Program-made: the position numbers and the translations under genes
The notes under the pieces: generated by a model
What the model was told of the DNA's origin: nothing
Database searches by the model: none
What the model saw: only the letters and a program-made list of their open reading frames with translations
Shown: one piece after another, positions 22,649 to 34,621 of the stretch
Position numbering within the stretch: position 1 is the first letter of the stretch
Layout of the letters: each line of letters opens with the position of its first letter
DNA from: Costus lasius
Lineage: Eukaryota > Streptophyta > Magnoliopsida > Zingiberales > Costaceae
Length of the DNA stretch: 64,000 bases
Assembly: GCA_027563935.2 (NCBI GenBank)
Contig: CM050451.1
Coordinates: 106,109,565 to 106,173,564 of the forward strand
Direction of reading: 5' to 3'

Positions 22649-24325
22649 TTAATCCGAAGCATCCTCGACGACGACGGCGCTCGGCTTCCGGCTGCGCCGC
22701 CTGACCCTCCGCACCTCCTTGGGCGGGAACAAGTTTTCGCCCCACTCCCCGAAGCGGGCGCGCTCCGGCGCCGCGTAGTCGCAGTCCGGGAACGTGGCGT
22801 TGCCGTAGCGCTGCCGGTCGTAGCAGAAGGTGTAGAGCATGTAACGCTCGCGGAACCGGCGCATGGCGGCGCGCTTCCTCGGCGTGAGCAGCGCGAAGTC
22901 AGCGGACATGAGCTCCTCGACGGACTCGGCGCAGCGGTCAGCCGAGTCGACCTGCCGGATCGGGTCCACGCGGCAGCCGCGGAGGACAAGGTCGGAGAAG
23001 TCGGCGGCGTATGGCGCGTACTTGTAGTTGAGCTTGATGCGGCCGTACGCCGTGGCCCACGAGGAGCCGTCCCAGATCGTGGCGTAGACAGACATCGGCT
23101 TCGACGGGTAGTCGCCGCCCATGGCATCGCTGCGCGCCACCTCGCGGATCGGCACGCCGTCGATGTAGAAGCTGCATGACGGTTAAGGGTATTTTGGTCA
23201 TGGCAAAAAATAAAACTTTGCTCGTATAATATATTTGAATAAAAAAGAAATACAAATTTATATTTATCCCCCTTGGAATTAACTAATTTCCTCCGAAAGA
23301 AAATATGGCGGAATTGTGGGACTACATGTAAGAATGACAAGTTGGATAAGTGACAACTAGTTGTGCAACAATGGCCAAGCACGCGTCATCCGAACCAGAG
23401 GAGTTGCTAAGCTTTCGCTCAATGCGCTGGCAAGGAAGTAAGGATGATTTGGGCTGGCCAAACGAAAACGATATTGCATCTAGAACCAAATTAATTACTC
23501 GCCCCCTCCAACTTGCTTAATTAATTATGAGGTAATTAGTCAATTAATCATACGATATACTAGACGATAATGAATGAAATAATTGTAGGTTTATAATTAA
23601 TTACATGACGTAGTCCGGGGTCCACAAGATGGAGTATCGGTGGGGCTCCTCGGTGGGGTCGAAGGGGACGAGGTAGCGCTCCTCCCGGCCGCGGGCGGTG
23701 CTGCCGTTGCCGTACACGTTGGTCTGAATCCTCCAGTCTTTGCCCTTCACGTTGCCCAAGAACTCGAAGTCCAGCTCATCGTGCGTGTTGGGGAACATGT
23801 CGCCATTAGACGTCTGCAATTTAATCATTTTAGAACTAATATTACTTTCATCATAATGTATTTATATAAGAGATGAAGTGGTTGATATGGAGGAACAATT
23901 CATCGATAACTGATTAAACTCACATAGAAGGCGACGACGACGCCGGCCGTGTAATCCTTTGGCAGCTTAATGGACGCGCTGAAGAATCCGTGCTCGTAGA
24001 GGTCCGACGAGATGAAACCCGACCCTGTCAATCGATTGCACAATTCAATCACAGTTTTCTTCAAGCCATACAAGTCAAATAACGAATAGCGCAGGGACTA
24101 GGGAGGAGGAGGAGGAGGAGGATGATCACCGGAGTAACGGTTGAGGGTAAGCCGAACGCTGCGGTCGTCGGCGGAGCGGATGAGATTGTCGTTCCCAAAG
24201 AGGTGGGTGAAGACCTCCCTGAACTTCAACGTTGGCACGTTAAAATTACCCGCCGCCGCCGCCGCCACGATGGCGCACAGGAGGAACAAGAGCGCGGTCA
24301 ACGCAGCGGAGGGGATCGCCGCCAT
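22649..24325 (-). CDS. XTH: Xyloglucan endotransglucosylase/hydrolase, group IIIB (XTH27-30 type)
   Basis: A GH16 enzyme that cuts and religates xyloglucan in the cell wall. Exons 24130-24325, 23924-24024, 23605-23813 and 22649-23171 join in phase to 342 aa. Residues 1-25 are a hydrophobic signal peptide ending in an alanine run. The catalytic motif HDELDFEFLG is at 110-119, with E112 as nucleophile and E116 as acid/base. An N-glycosylation sequon NGS follows at 135-137, as usual for the family. PSKPMSVYATIWDGSSWAT and NYKYAPYAADFSDLVLRGC match the 27/28 type best. The C-terminal XET_C part has YTFCYDRQRY and ends in a basic tail (RRVRRRSRKPS). GC is very high in third positions, a monocot habit. 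Group III-B members can be transglycosylases or more hydrolytic; sequence alone does not settle that. Confidence 0.95.
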
Positions 24326-24455
24326 GACGTAGCCTTTTTCTTTCTGCTGTTGCTTTCTCTCCTTGCCTTGTGCAGTATGATACTGAAATCTTCTTGTTCA
24401 CGCCTCTCTTTCCCTTCTTCGCCTGTATATATAAAGGTCGGAGATAAGAGACCCA

Positions 24456-24465
24456 TTTTATATAA
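24456..24465 (-). promoter_or_regulatory. Candidate TATA box of the XTH gene
   Basis: On the minus strand this reads TATATAAAAT, about 130 bp before the start codon. A second TATATATA run lies at about 24426-24434 and is an alternative. Confidence 0.4.
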
Positions 24466-25480
24466 TTGAAAGGAAAAATTGGAAGGGAAGGTGAAAATAT
24501 AGACGAATGCATGGGACCAAATCTATTGTCTTTTTATTGCATCCTTGTATATTTTTTTTTCCTAATTTTTCATATGATTATTTTAAATGACAAAAATGCT
24601 ACCGGCTCATGCATATCCTCTGAATACCTAATTAATTAATTATATGTTCGTCTTGTGGTACCGCTCTGAGCAGGTTCAACCTCTCTTTCACTGCTAATTA
24701 ATTAGCAACTACTATTCTTTGACTCGTTTTTTTTAAAGAAAAATAACCTTACTAAATGGTTTAAATGAACCGATTGAAATTTTGATGGTTGGGTGAATGG
24801 GTTTGGGTCAATTTTAAAGCATTAAAAGGTGCTTAATTAGATTTGAAAACCGATCTTGGTTAGTTGAACCACTTCTCTCTTTTAGGTACGCATGGAGAAA
24901 ATTATGTGAACACACTGCAGGTAAAAAGCTTCATTTGTTGGATGGTCATGTCACGTCCCTAATTACGTGTCAGGAAAAAGTGACGTCAACCAACCGTCGT
25001 CCCCACCCTTTTATATGTGAATTCGGGTCCCCTTTCGGCTCGAGCTCAACCATGTTATCACGCCACGGCCACCTTTTTATGGCTCAAGGAGAGGCGACGA
25101 GTTGAAAAAGACATGTGCGGAATTAAATGGCGTGTCAATTGAAGAAATGGAAGTTGATTTATTCCTTCTCCATCCTACAACAAAAGCTCTTCTTCTTCGT
25201 TCGTGTTTATCCACTGCAATTCGCAGCGCAAATAATTCATTATTATGAGTAAAACTAAACTCGGCTGGTTGCTGCTTGAGAGAGATAAGCGGACGCGTAG
25301 GAGGCGACGGCGACGCCGTGCCAGCGCCATAATAGTACAAGTAGAAAGCGGCGACGCTGAGCTCACGGAGTTGACCGCAGCCGAGTATGCGCCAGACACG
25401 CGTCGAGCGCTCCTTGGTTGCGAGATCGGTGGTGGCGCGTCGCTTCGAGGTCACACGGACGCCGCACCAACTAGGGGCCA

Positions 25481-25504
25481 TTAATTAATTAATTAATTAA
25501 TTAA
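25481..25504. repeat. TTAA microsatellite
   Basis: Six tandem TTAA units upstream of the XTH gene. Confidence 0.9.
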
Positions 25505-25975
25505 GCAGAGTACGTAGAAGAATACACATGCATACACAGATAGCATACGGTGTAGAAGCTGTATGGCCACATGCGGAGGAGGAGTAGGAGGACTGGACCG
25601 GTTGGTTGAAGGCCAGCCAAAATCCAAATTGGCTCCAGTCAGCAGCAACAGATCGGATACGACGTAGAAGCTTTGCATTTGCGAGCTGTCTGGACCTTGT
25701 CAAGTACCCCAGTGGTGGGGTCATCGACTCTTGGCTGTGGGGCCCGAGGGAACTAACCTTCTACACCACTTGAGATAATTTTGTCGCGGTGGTTGCCCTG
25801 TCCAGAGCTAGTTTAATAATATTCGTTTTCGGCGGGGCTTAAAAATAAATTTTTTAAACGGGTAAAATCAATCCGTTGATCCTGCTGTGAGATTCGGACA
25901 GTCGCCAGAATGATTTGAAAATCATCTGGATAGCTTTGCTTAAAAAAATTAAGCGCCCCCTCTCTTAAAAGAAGG

Positions 25976-26301
25976 CATGGTCATATATTAGGGATATTAA
26001 GAAGGATAGTCATAATTTGCCTCCAAAATTATTTTTAGATAAACATATTTACGATGATCTACACACTTTAAATTATCCAACGGTATAATATTATCATAGA
26101 TGGATATTTTCACGATAAGAAAATTAGATTTTTAGAATCTTAAAATTGCTATGCTATAGTAGCATGCCAAAATTCTATAATTTTAAAAATCTAATTTTTT
26201 TTATCGTGAAAATATTAATATTATTGGATAGCTTAGAAGGTGTAAATCATTGTGAATATATACATTAAAAAAAATTAAGGATAAATTTATGATTGATGCC
26301 T
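25976..26301. mobile_element. AT-rich foldback MITE
   Basis: The sequence is self-complementary about a centre near 26157 (TATGCTATAGTAGCATGC). TTTTCACGATAAGAAAATTAG on the left pairs with CTAATTTTTTTTATCGTGAAAA on the right, and outer parts such as GATGATCTACAC pair with GTGTAAATCATTG. No ORF is present. The ends are approximate and no duplication was assigned. Confidence 0.7.
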
Positions 26302-27322
26302 AGGAATTTTTCTTGTTGGAAAGCTTACATCAATCATTTCCATTGCCAAGACCTTATTAAATTCATGAAATAGCTTAGCTTGTGATACAAGTTGAGCACC
26401 ATTTCAAAGTATGAAGAATAGGTAAGGTGCTGAGAACTTCAAAGCATCTGTTAAGTATGCCGTTTGGCCATGAAGAAGTCAACTTGTCGTAGAGTTGACT
26501 CTTTAATTTTATCTTTAAAAATCCAAATAATTTTGATTTTCTTGATCCCTAATTCCCTATTATCTCTTTTATTTTATCAGAAATAATTATATGATTTACT
26601 ACATTGCTTATTGCTGAAAAAGAAATATCCCTTCCATTGCATCATTGGACGGCCGTAATACCATCATCAACGGCAATGATGCTTGATCAGACGGCCGATA
26701 ACTTCTCCACGCGACCTCGCTATACTCTTCTCCGAGGGACTAGCCAGTCCACGCCCGGGACTGGCGAGAAGTCGAGGCGGCGGAAGAGAAAATTGGGAGC
26801 AAAAAACCGCAGGGAGGAAGAAGTTGACTAGTAGAGGAGATCTCTCCCTCCTTTGTTTTTCCGTTCCCAAGATAAATCTCACAATTCTTGGCAAGTTCTG
26901 ATTGGTTCTATTAGTTTTGTTTCTGGTCTCGGATTCTTGTGCTGATGGTATTTGGACCCAAGAAATTTCCGTTCCTCTTGTTTGTTCCCCAAGTGCCGTA
27001 AGTTTCTCGCAGTCGTGATATTCCTTTCAATTGTTTGTTCCCCCCCGGTACATCCCTTTCGATTATTCGCCTGGGGTTTAGTTGTGCCACGTTCTCAATT
27101 GTCGAGGTCAAATCCTTCCCGATTCAATTTTGATTACTCTTGGCGACAGTTATTTGGGTGTATTTCTGGCCGTTCTTGAATCGTTCTTGGAGTTTCGATA
27201 GTTTCAATGATTCTTGAATTTTACAAACTTTCAGGGACATGCTGAATCGTTATTGTTGAATTGCAAGATTTGAGTTCTGCAATACAGTCTTTCGACGACG
27301 TCCAATTTTTTTTTTTTGGAGG

Positions 27323-28987
27323 ATGGGTGACAACCTCAAGGATAAGGTTAGCGCCTTTGGCGAGCGCCTAAAGATCGGCGGATCTGAAGTCGGCCGCAAG
27401 ATGACGGCGGGCATGAACTCCATGAGTTCTAAGATGAAGGAGCTCTTTCAAGTCCAGGACGAAGTCGAGAAAATAGTTGAGGATGCCACCTCCGAGAACT
27501 TGGATGGCCCCGACTGGGTTGCCAACCTTGACATTTGTAGTATGATCAACAGTGGAAGATTCGACAGCGTCAAATTCATCCGTGGCATCAAGAAGCGGCT
27601 CATGTTGAAGAATCCTACTGTCCAGTATCTTTCTTTGGTTCTCCTCGATACCTGTGTCAAAAACTGCGAGAAGGCTTTTTCTGAGGTTGCTGCTGAGAGA
27701 GTTCTGGATGAGATGGTCAAGTTGATTGATGATCCACAGACTGTAGTGAATAACAGGAACAAGGCTCTTGTTATGATTGAAACTTGGGGGGAGGCTGGAG
27801 AGGAACTCAGATACTTGCCAGTTTTTGAAGAAACCTACAAGGTTAGGTAATCTCACCATGGTATCAAAACTTGCAGTTAATTGTTTTCAATATAGCAGAT
27901 TTTATGTGGTTAGCGGTTTGATACCATCTTTTTAAGTTTGCACTAGGGGAATTATATTTAGCATCATTAGAAGCGTAGCTGTGGTGGGCTACTCGCTGAC
28001 CAAAGTTGAAAATTATCCTTCTTGCATCCAGCACTGATATAAGATGTTATCTGGTTCCTCAAAACATTTTAGAGAGTTTATTTGATCTCTTTACCATGGT
28101 CCAGCTAGTCAGCCACTTTTTCTTGCTAATCTGTGTTCAATGGTGTTGTTTCTATTATCAAAAGAGTACTGGACAAATCTAACCTTTTGCCTTTTTCTTA
28201 CAATTATTTTTGCATGCCAGATCTTTGTCCTGATATATGCATCATGCTTTACTCACTTTGGACTGAAACATTTGTAAATTATAAAATGTTTTAAATTAAT
28301 GTTTCTGTAAAGTATTTATGTTTTTCACGATCCTATCTATGGAATGCTTATACCTTTGACTTGGATTCCTTTTTATAACATTTTGAGGAAGTAGATGTTA
28401 TGGGATCTAATGAAAACACCCCCAAAATACATGTTTCCACGTTTACTTTTGACTTGCACGCACTTATGCAAGTGCTATTAACGTGCAGAATATCTGATGG
28501 GTACCTTTTTCTCTTGTAGAGTCTGAAATCTAGAGGCATTCTCTTCCCTGGACGAGATGATGAAAGTTTAGTCCCAATATTTACCCCACATCGTTCAGTT
28601 GCAGAGACAGAATCATATAGCAATACTAATCAGTTCTTGTATAACGATATTCATGTACATACTTTCACTGCTGAACAAACACAAGAAGCATTTGATGTAG
28701 CTCGTAACAGCATTGAACTTCTGTCAACTGTTTTATCCTCCTCGCCACATCAAGAAGCTTTACAGGTTATCATAGCCTCAACATCCATGCTTTTTCTTTC
28801 AATTCCTTTGAACAGTTAGAAAAGTAGATATGCGCTATATTATTTTCCTGGGAGCATTGTTCATCTTGATTGTAATTTCTCTTTTGTTATTGTTTGACTT
28901 ATATCTTTGAATGAGTTACTACTGCTTGCTTATCCCAGATTATTTATTTCTTAAAGTCTTATAGATAAGAGTCTATATATATGTACT

Positions 28988-29047
<60 letters not shown>

Positions 29048-32000
29048 TCTTACTTGTGGAATGAATGAACAATAAGAATCACTTCTTATCATCCACTTTA
29101 TTATTGGAGTGGGGTTTTCAAACACTAGCCATTCTAATGCAGAGTTTGGAAGGCACAGTGAGGTTGGTCGGTCTAAAAATTATAATGCTATCCTAGATAT
29201 ATATAATAACCCACTTAGGGGGTATAAATGAAATGAGCAGACAACACAACTGTGATTAAAGTATAATACATGTGCAATATGAGGACATAGAACCTTCGAG
29301 ATACTCATGAGTTATTTTGGTAATTATATAAATCAGTAGCACTAAATCTATACTTAAACATGAAGAGTTATCTCCCCTGTAATGTTGATCACTGATCAGA
29401 TCTTGTCATAGAAATGTCTGATATTGATAAGGCTGGAATTTGAAAGATCATGTCCAAATTAGCTAAATGGGCTGGCAAATCTTGATTTGGGTCTTGTTGC
29501 ATGACCTCGTGATGTACTATTAGCATGGTTATGCATTAGATCAACGCAAAATCTCACAAAGGGACACACTTATATTTAGTTTCATTATCTTTGATGCTTC
29601 CTGTGCTTTAGTGGCACAAAGGCATTTGTGATTATGACATATTGGAAGATTGAACGGCCTAACCTAGAGGCTTGGTCTCCTCCAACTCTTGTGCTTGCCC
29701 ATCTCTCTCCAACAACTTTTTCCTATGTATTTATGTGTACCAAATTGCATTTATTCTTGGTCGACATGCCTCTCATATGCATGAGCAAGTTGTGTTTATC
29801 ATTGCATGTAGATTAATGTGCGCTATCTCTAGTATACATGGATGGATAGAAAATACTTAGCTACTTGTGTGTTAAGTAACTCTTACACTGTGTTTAACAA
29901 GGCGGACGGAAACCGAGAAGAATGGAAAAATAAGATGGAAAGAAAAATAAAAAAAATTTCTTTCTGTGTTTAGCTAAAGGGAAGGAAACTGAGAAGGATT
30001 GTTATAGACATCCTTTTTTTCTTTTTTATACTCATACTATATAATAAAGACCATTACATGAATTTACAACCGCAAAATTGCATCAAAATTGCATCAAATT
30101 ACTAAGAACTTCAATCCTATACCTTTGAATAGATCAATGTCATCAACTCCGAGCAACAAGATCTTGCCTTTGTACGTCCCCATGAGCTCATGAATCTTCG
30201 TCGTCGCCTCTGATGAAGATATCACTGATTCAGATGGCCCAAGTCGAGGTGAGAAACAGGTTTCGTTGTGAGCAGATGCGAATCGTGAGGGGGTGAGAAT
30301 ATGAGACGAGAGCACGTGAGGGTGTTGATCCGTCCGATTTCGGACATATCAATTTTGGAAAGAAAATAGGGTGGTGATCCGTCCAGTTTTTCCTTTCCTA
30401 CTTTCCGTCCACTCTGTTAAACATGAAAAAAAAATCAATATTCATCTGTTCTGCTTTCCGTCCGCCCTGCTAAACACAGTATTAATGGTGCATGTAGATT
30501 GATGTAGAATAGGCATGTATGGACGTATGACATTTAGCTACTTACGGTCTTCTCACATAGTGCCGCATGTTCACGTGTATATATAGGCAACATTTAGCTA
30601 TGTGAATATTATCTTCTTATAGTCAAAGATAAACATGAGTTAGATGTAGGAAGCAATAAAATCAAGGTTGTATTAATTTCACCGTCTTGAATTTATTGGA
30701 AAGTATTAGAGTTTTTATATGTCAAAATGAGTTACTATCACGTGTTTAATCTTACATTACTTGGGTTGAATAGACTAACGTGGAAGATTAAATATTAATG
30801 AGACCATAAAGGGTATAATAGAACATGGAACTAAATCTCGGGCAACAAAACTACCTGACACTTTAAAGTTCTAGCAGCTTGTTTCTTTATGCTACACTGG
30901 AATTATGTATGTACTCCTCTCAGTATGACTGAACCACAAGAACCATTTTGATAACTGATCTTGGCATATACTGTATTGGTCTATTGATATGCACCCACTG
31001 ATCTGCTTCTGCAGTTCATCTTAACTTCATTGTTTGAACATTACAAGGGTTAAAAGGATCGGCCACTAATCTCATGGATCTTATATATGTTTCTTTGCGC
31101 TATGTTATTCTCAGATTATTGTGATACTAGTTTTATGGAGTTCAATTATAAACTTTCAATGTAATCGATTAGTGGAGAACCAATGGCACAGAGCTGTAAA
31201 CTTATAAATAAAGATCAAATTATATAATTGGATGCCTAAGGCTGTAATCTAGTTATTGCAGGAGAATTAAAGATTTGTTAGTTATTTACGTATCAGGTGT
31301 GAATATTGGGCTGCATGGATATAATCCTTATTTCATTTCTCCTTCCCTCCCAAAGAGACCAGCTACTGATGCTATCATATTGTCATTAGATTTGTTTCTC
31401 TATTAAGCATTGATTTAAAAACGGTCTGACCTTGGTCAGTACCAATATATATTATATATAAAGTATATATGTGTATTTTATAGGTAGTGACAGGTACTAT
31501 GTGTTGGTACCATCAAGTACGGACCGGTATGAACTAGTACCGTAGACCTTGCTATTAAGTACTTATGTTATCAAAATTAACCGGTACTAAGAGTACCCAA
31601 CTAATGTATCCTTTTGTGAAGAGCACAGGACACATCCAATCATGTCAATTGTTATGAGTAAATGTATCTATCTTCTAGAGGCCTCATATTTATAGATAAT
31701 GATTAGAGTTACCTTCATTAAAACCTTAGATAGCCCGCCTAGATTTGGTTGGAAATTTTCTGTTATACAAGAAAAATTAATTAAGCCCATACCTTTCCTG
31801 TTCATAGGCACTTAAGTTAGCACAATCAAAGGGAGACACTGCGTTGGGTTGCTTGAATTTCTAATATTTGTTCCATCTAATACCTGTCTTCTCCAATTGG
31901 CCAAAGCTTGATATGAATAGATATCTTATAACTCTCAATCGGCAGAGAATCTGATATGCAACCATAGGAAATTTGGATAGTCTGTTACTATAAGAAAGGC

Positions 32001-32452
32001 ACACTGGAAATCATATCATGCCAATCTTGTAGTCTGAATGTTGTTACTCACTCTGTTGGCAGGATGACTTGACAAATACCCTCGTTCAGCAATGCCAACA
32101 GAGTCAATACACTGTCCAAAGAATTATAGAGACAGGAGGCGATAACGAAGCTGTACTTTTTGAGGCTTTGAATGTAAATGATGAACTACAAAAGGTCCTC
32201 TCGAAGTATGAAGCACTGAAGAAACCTCCTGCTGTCAATTCTGAACCACAGCCTGCAGTAATTCCTGTTGCTGTAGAACCTGAGGAGTCTCCTCGGGCTA
32301 GCAGTGAAGATGCCCTTGTCAGAAAACCAGCAGGCGTACGAGCAAAGTCAAGCGGGGGCGATGACGTCTTTGGTGATCTAGATGAGATGATATTTGGTAA
32401 AAAGGGATGGAGCTCATCGCAGGATCAAGATCCTACAAAGCAGCAGAAGTAA
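27323..32452 (+). CDS. TOL: TOM1-like (TOL) protein, VHS and GAT domains
   Basis: TOL proteins bind ubiquitinated plasma-membrane cargo and pass it to ESCRT for vacuolar degradation, acting as the plant ESCRT-0 substitute. Exons 27323-27841, 28520-28765 and 32063-32452 are all in phase 0 and give 384 aa. Residues ~50-175 are a VHS domain (DGPDWVANLDICSMIN, LDTCVKNC, NKALVMIETWGEA). Exon 2 and the start of exon 3 (~215-305) are a GAT domain, ending in LNVNDELQKVLSKYEAL. The tail is proline/serine-rich with an acidic GGDDVFGDLDEMIFGKK end. The start is preceded by a T-rich leader, and MGDNLKDKVSAFGERLK is a normal TOL N-terminus. It is one of the shorter TOLs, without a long glutamine-rich tail. 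Intron 2 is 3.3 kb and carries a MITE and a TA repeat. Confidence 0.95.
28990..29046. repeat. (TA)n microsatellite in TOL intron 2
   Basis: About 28 uninterrupted TA dinucleotides. Confidence 0.95.
29886..30481. mobile_element. Tourist-like MITE in TOL intron 2
   Basis: The left end CACTGTGTTTAACAAGGCGGACGGAAA and the reverse complement of the right end (TACTGTGTTTAGCAGGGCGGACGGAAA) form ~27-bp terminal inverted repeats. TTA flanks both sides (29883-29885, 30482-30484), the duplication typical of PIF/Harbinger MITEs. Related GTCCACTCTGTTAAACAT and TGTGTTTAGCTAAAGG sequences lie just inside each end, so the termini were duplicated internally. A 73-codon minus-strand ORF (30094-30315) occupies the middle. 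Confidence 0.82.
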
Positions 32453-34621
32453 CAGAAGAATCTAATCAACTTTTGATCTGAGTGCCATCGCAAAACAAAG
32501 GCTGTCATATACAATTCTGCTCAATTTGTTTGTATAGAGTACCATAATAATTGCAGCACCGCAATAGATTAATGAGACAGGTCATATACAATGGCATTTC
32601 TATATGACAGTGAAATGTATAACTGAATATTTGCATGTATATTTGAAACTTAATAAGGCAGGATTTGTATTTTAATTTTAAAGTTTGTTGTATTATAGGT
32701 TGCAGGTTGGACATCTTGCTATATATAATTTTAAGATAGCGCCTTAGAACTGTGTATCTGTGCCTACTTTCCTTTTCATGCTATAACGTGGTATATTATT
32801 TAGTGGTCAAGTTGAATCTTATATTATCATGTAAGCCACATGTGTACGCAACTATAAGTTTATCTATATTGTTTCTATATTTGTTTTTTTATAAATAACT
32901 CTTAACATTAAAGGGGTATTTTAGCAATGTAATTTCTAGAAAAAAAATTTAGACATAAAATAGCATTTTTTATTTACATTATTATAAAATTATTCTTATA
33001 TTTTATAAAATTATTTATAATTTTGGTTGTCATACATAGTCCTACAAGTTTTTTAAAACATACCTTAATATAAAAATTTTTTCACCAACAGTAAGTTTCT
33101 AATTATCTTAAAATAATTATAAATTAATTCTTGAAAATTTTCATAAATTAAATCTCCTTATAGTTTTTTTAATAACATCTTCTTATCATTATAATACTTT
33201 CTAAAAACTATATTCTTTAAACACATTGGTGAAAATTTCATAAATTTAAAATTCAATTTTTACTCCTTAAAGTTTAAAAAATTATAAATACGCTAATAGT
33301 TCTTATAAGCGAGATTCTTTACATTTTTAAAATTATAAAATGACTTACTAGTTTAAAAATGATAAATTAACGCAGTTTTATATTTTAGTAAATGATTTTT
33401 CAATAATGATATAGGTTCTTTGCAATTTCATAATATTTTTTTAATAAATTGATCCTCATGGTTTTGGATCTTCTATAAATTGGCCCCAGTTTTTAAATAT
33501 AAATACATCTCAATAGTTATAGATTTTTAGATTCTTCATATTTACAAATTGGGCTAGAATCTTGAATAATATAAGTTGGTCCTCATGCTTTTATGGACAC
33601 GTAATTTTGTATTATTTGCAGGTTGAACTATATAAATTTTAATATTTTTAATTTTATATAATAAGTTTTTACTAGTCTCAAATATTTGTATATGTAAAAT
33701 AACAGAGTTTAAACATAACAAACAAGTTTTTACTCCGTTTAGTTGCCTAAATGTTATTCATCTCATTTTATTTTTTATATATAAAACATTTCAATTTTGC
33801 ATGCATGCTCTATCAAATTAATTTGACAGCTGCTTAAATAATTTGTCGACATAGTTGTATAACGCAAGTATATCTCGATAACACTATTGACAAATGATAT
33901 AACAATATAACGACAATGTACTACTGTAACCACTTAGTAATTGAATTTTTATGGAGAAAATAGATTACTACTGGAAAGAGTTGCACATTCCGAACGGAAG
34001 AATTTGAATTAGAAAATAGATACAACAAGTTTTAGGAACCATTAGAATCTTTTACGAAACTCGAGTAGGGCAAGAAACAATAGCGAACATAAACGTTGAA
34101 CCAAGTCGCCGAATGATCTTGAAAACTCCATATACTTAAGCTTCAGTTTGTGTTGATCTAACAGGAACCGAAACGTAAGCAATGTTTAGCCATCTGCATC
34201 GATAATTATCAAACATATATATACAGGTCCAGAATAACAAGTGGAGATAGGATAGATACTGAGACATGTTGATGGACACCCCTTAGCACAAAAAAATTCG
34301 GTGCTAGATTGCACTCTAGCACTGCGCTGCATTCTTCAAAGCAATAAGTTGGTACAGAACATATCAACCAGTGTTATTGATCATAAGATGTTGCTGTTTC
34401 TATGCAGTGCTTCACATCATTCATACAAGTTCCATTCTAAATATACAGGTAATTGTCTGACACCATCTAGGAGTGTCAATGTGATAAATGCCTGGCATTA
34501 TTTAGGGTTACAATGCGGCATATAATTGAGTTGTAGATACAGATCTTGGAGAGTAGTATGCACAAAAAAGAACAAAACAAAATCACGTCCTCCACAATTT
34601 TGGAATATCACAGGACTAGTA
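32453..34621. other. AT-rich convergent intergenic region, TOL and AE7
   Basis: TOL 3' untranslated sequence, then very AT-rich DNA (32880-33950) with many stops in all frames. I see no gene or clear TIR pair. Confidence 0.6.

Larger units (their letters stand above)
24466..27322. other. Divergent intergenic region between XTH and TOM1-like gene
   Basis: Besides the TTAA repeat and the foldback MITE, it holds a moderately GC-rich block (25080-25720) with short chance ORFs in several frames and no recognisable protein. The part from about 26700 should contain the TOM1-like promoter and 5' leader. Confidence 0.55.

Noticed and set aside
22645..23382. 245-codon Ser/Arg/Thr-rich minus-strand ORF over the last XTH exon
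   Set aside because: Shadow frame caused by very high GC3. The XTH frame has the conserved family sequence.
25077..25724. Cluster of ORFs upstream of the XTH gene (134, 79, 75 and 61 codons)
   Set aside because: Arg-rich or Ser-rich in different frames, with no domain or plausible splice partners.
27368..27859. 163-codon minus-strand ORF across TOL exon 1
   Set aside because: Antisense shadow of the VHS-coding exon.
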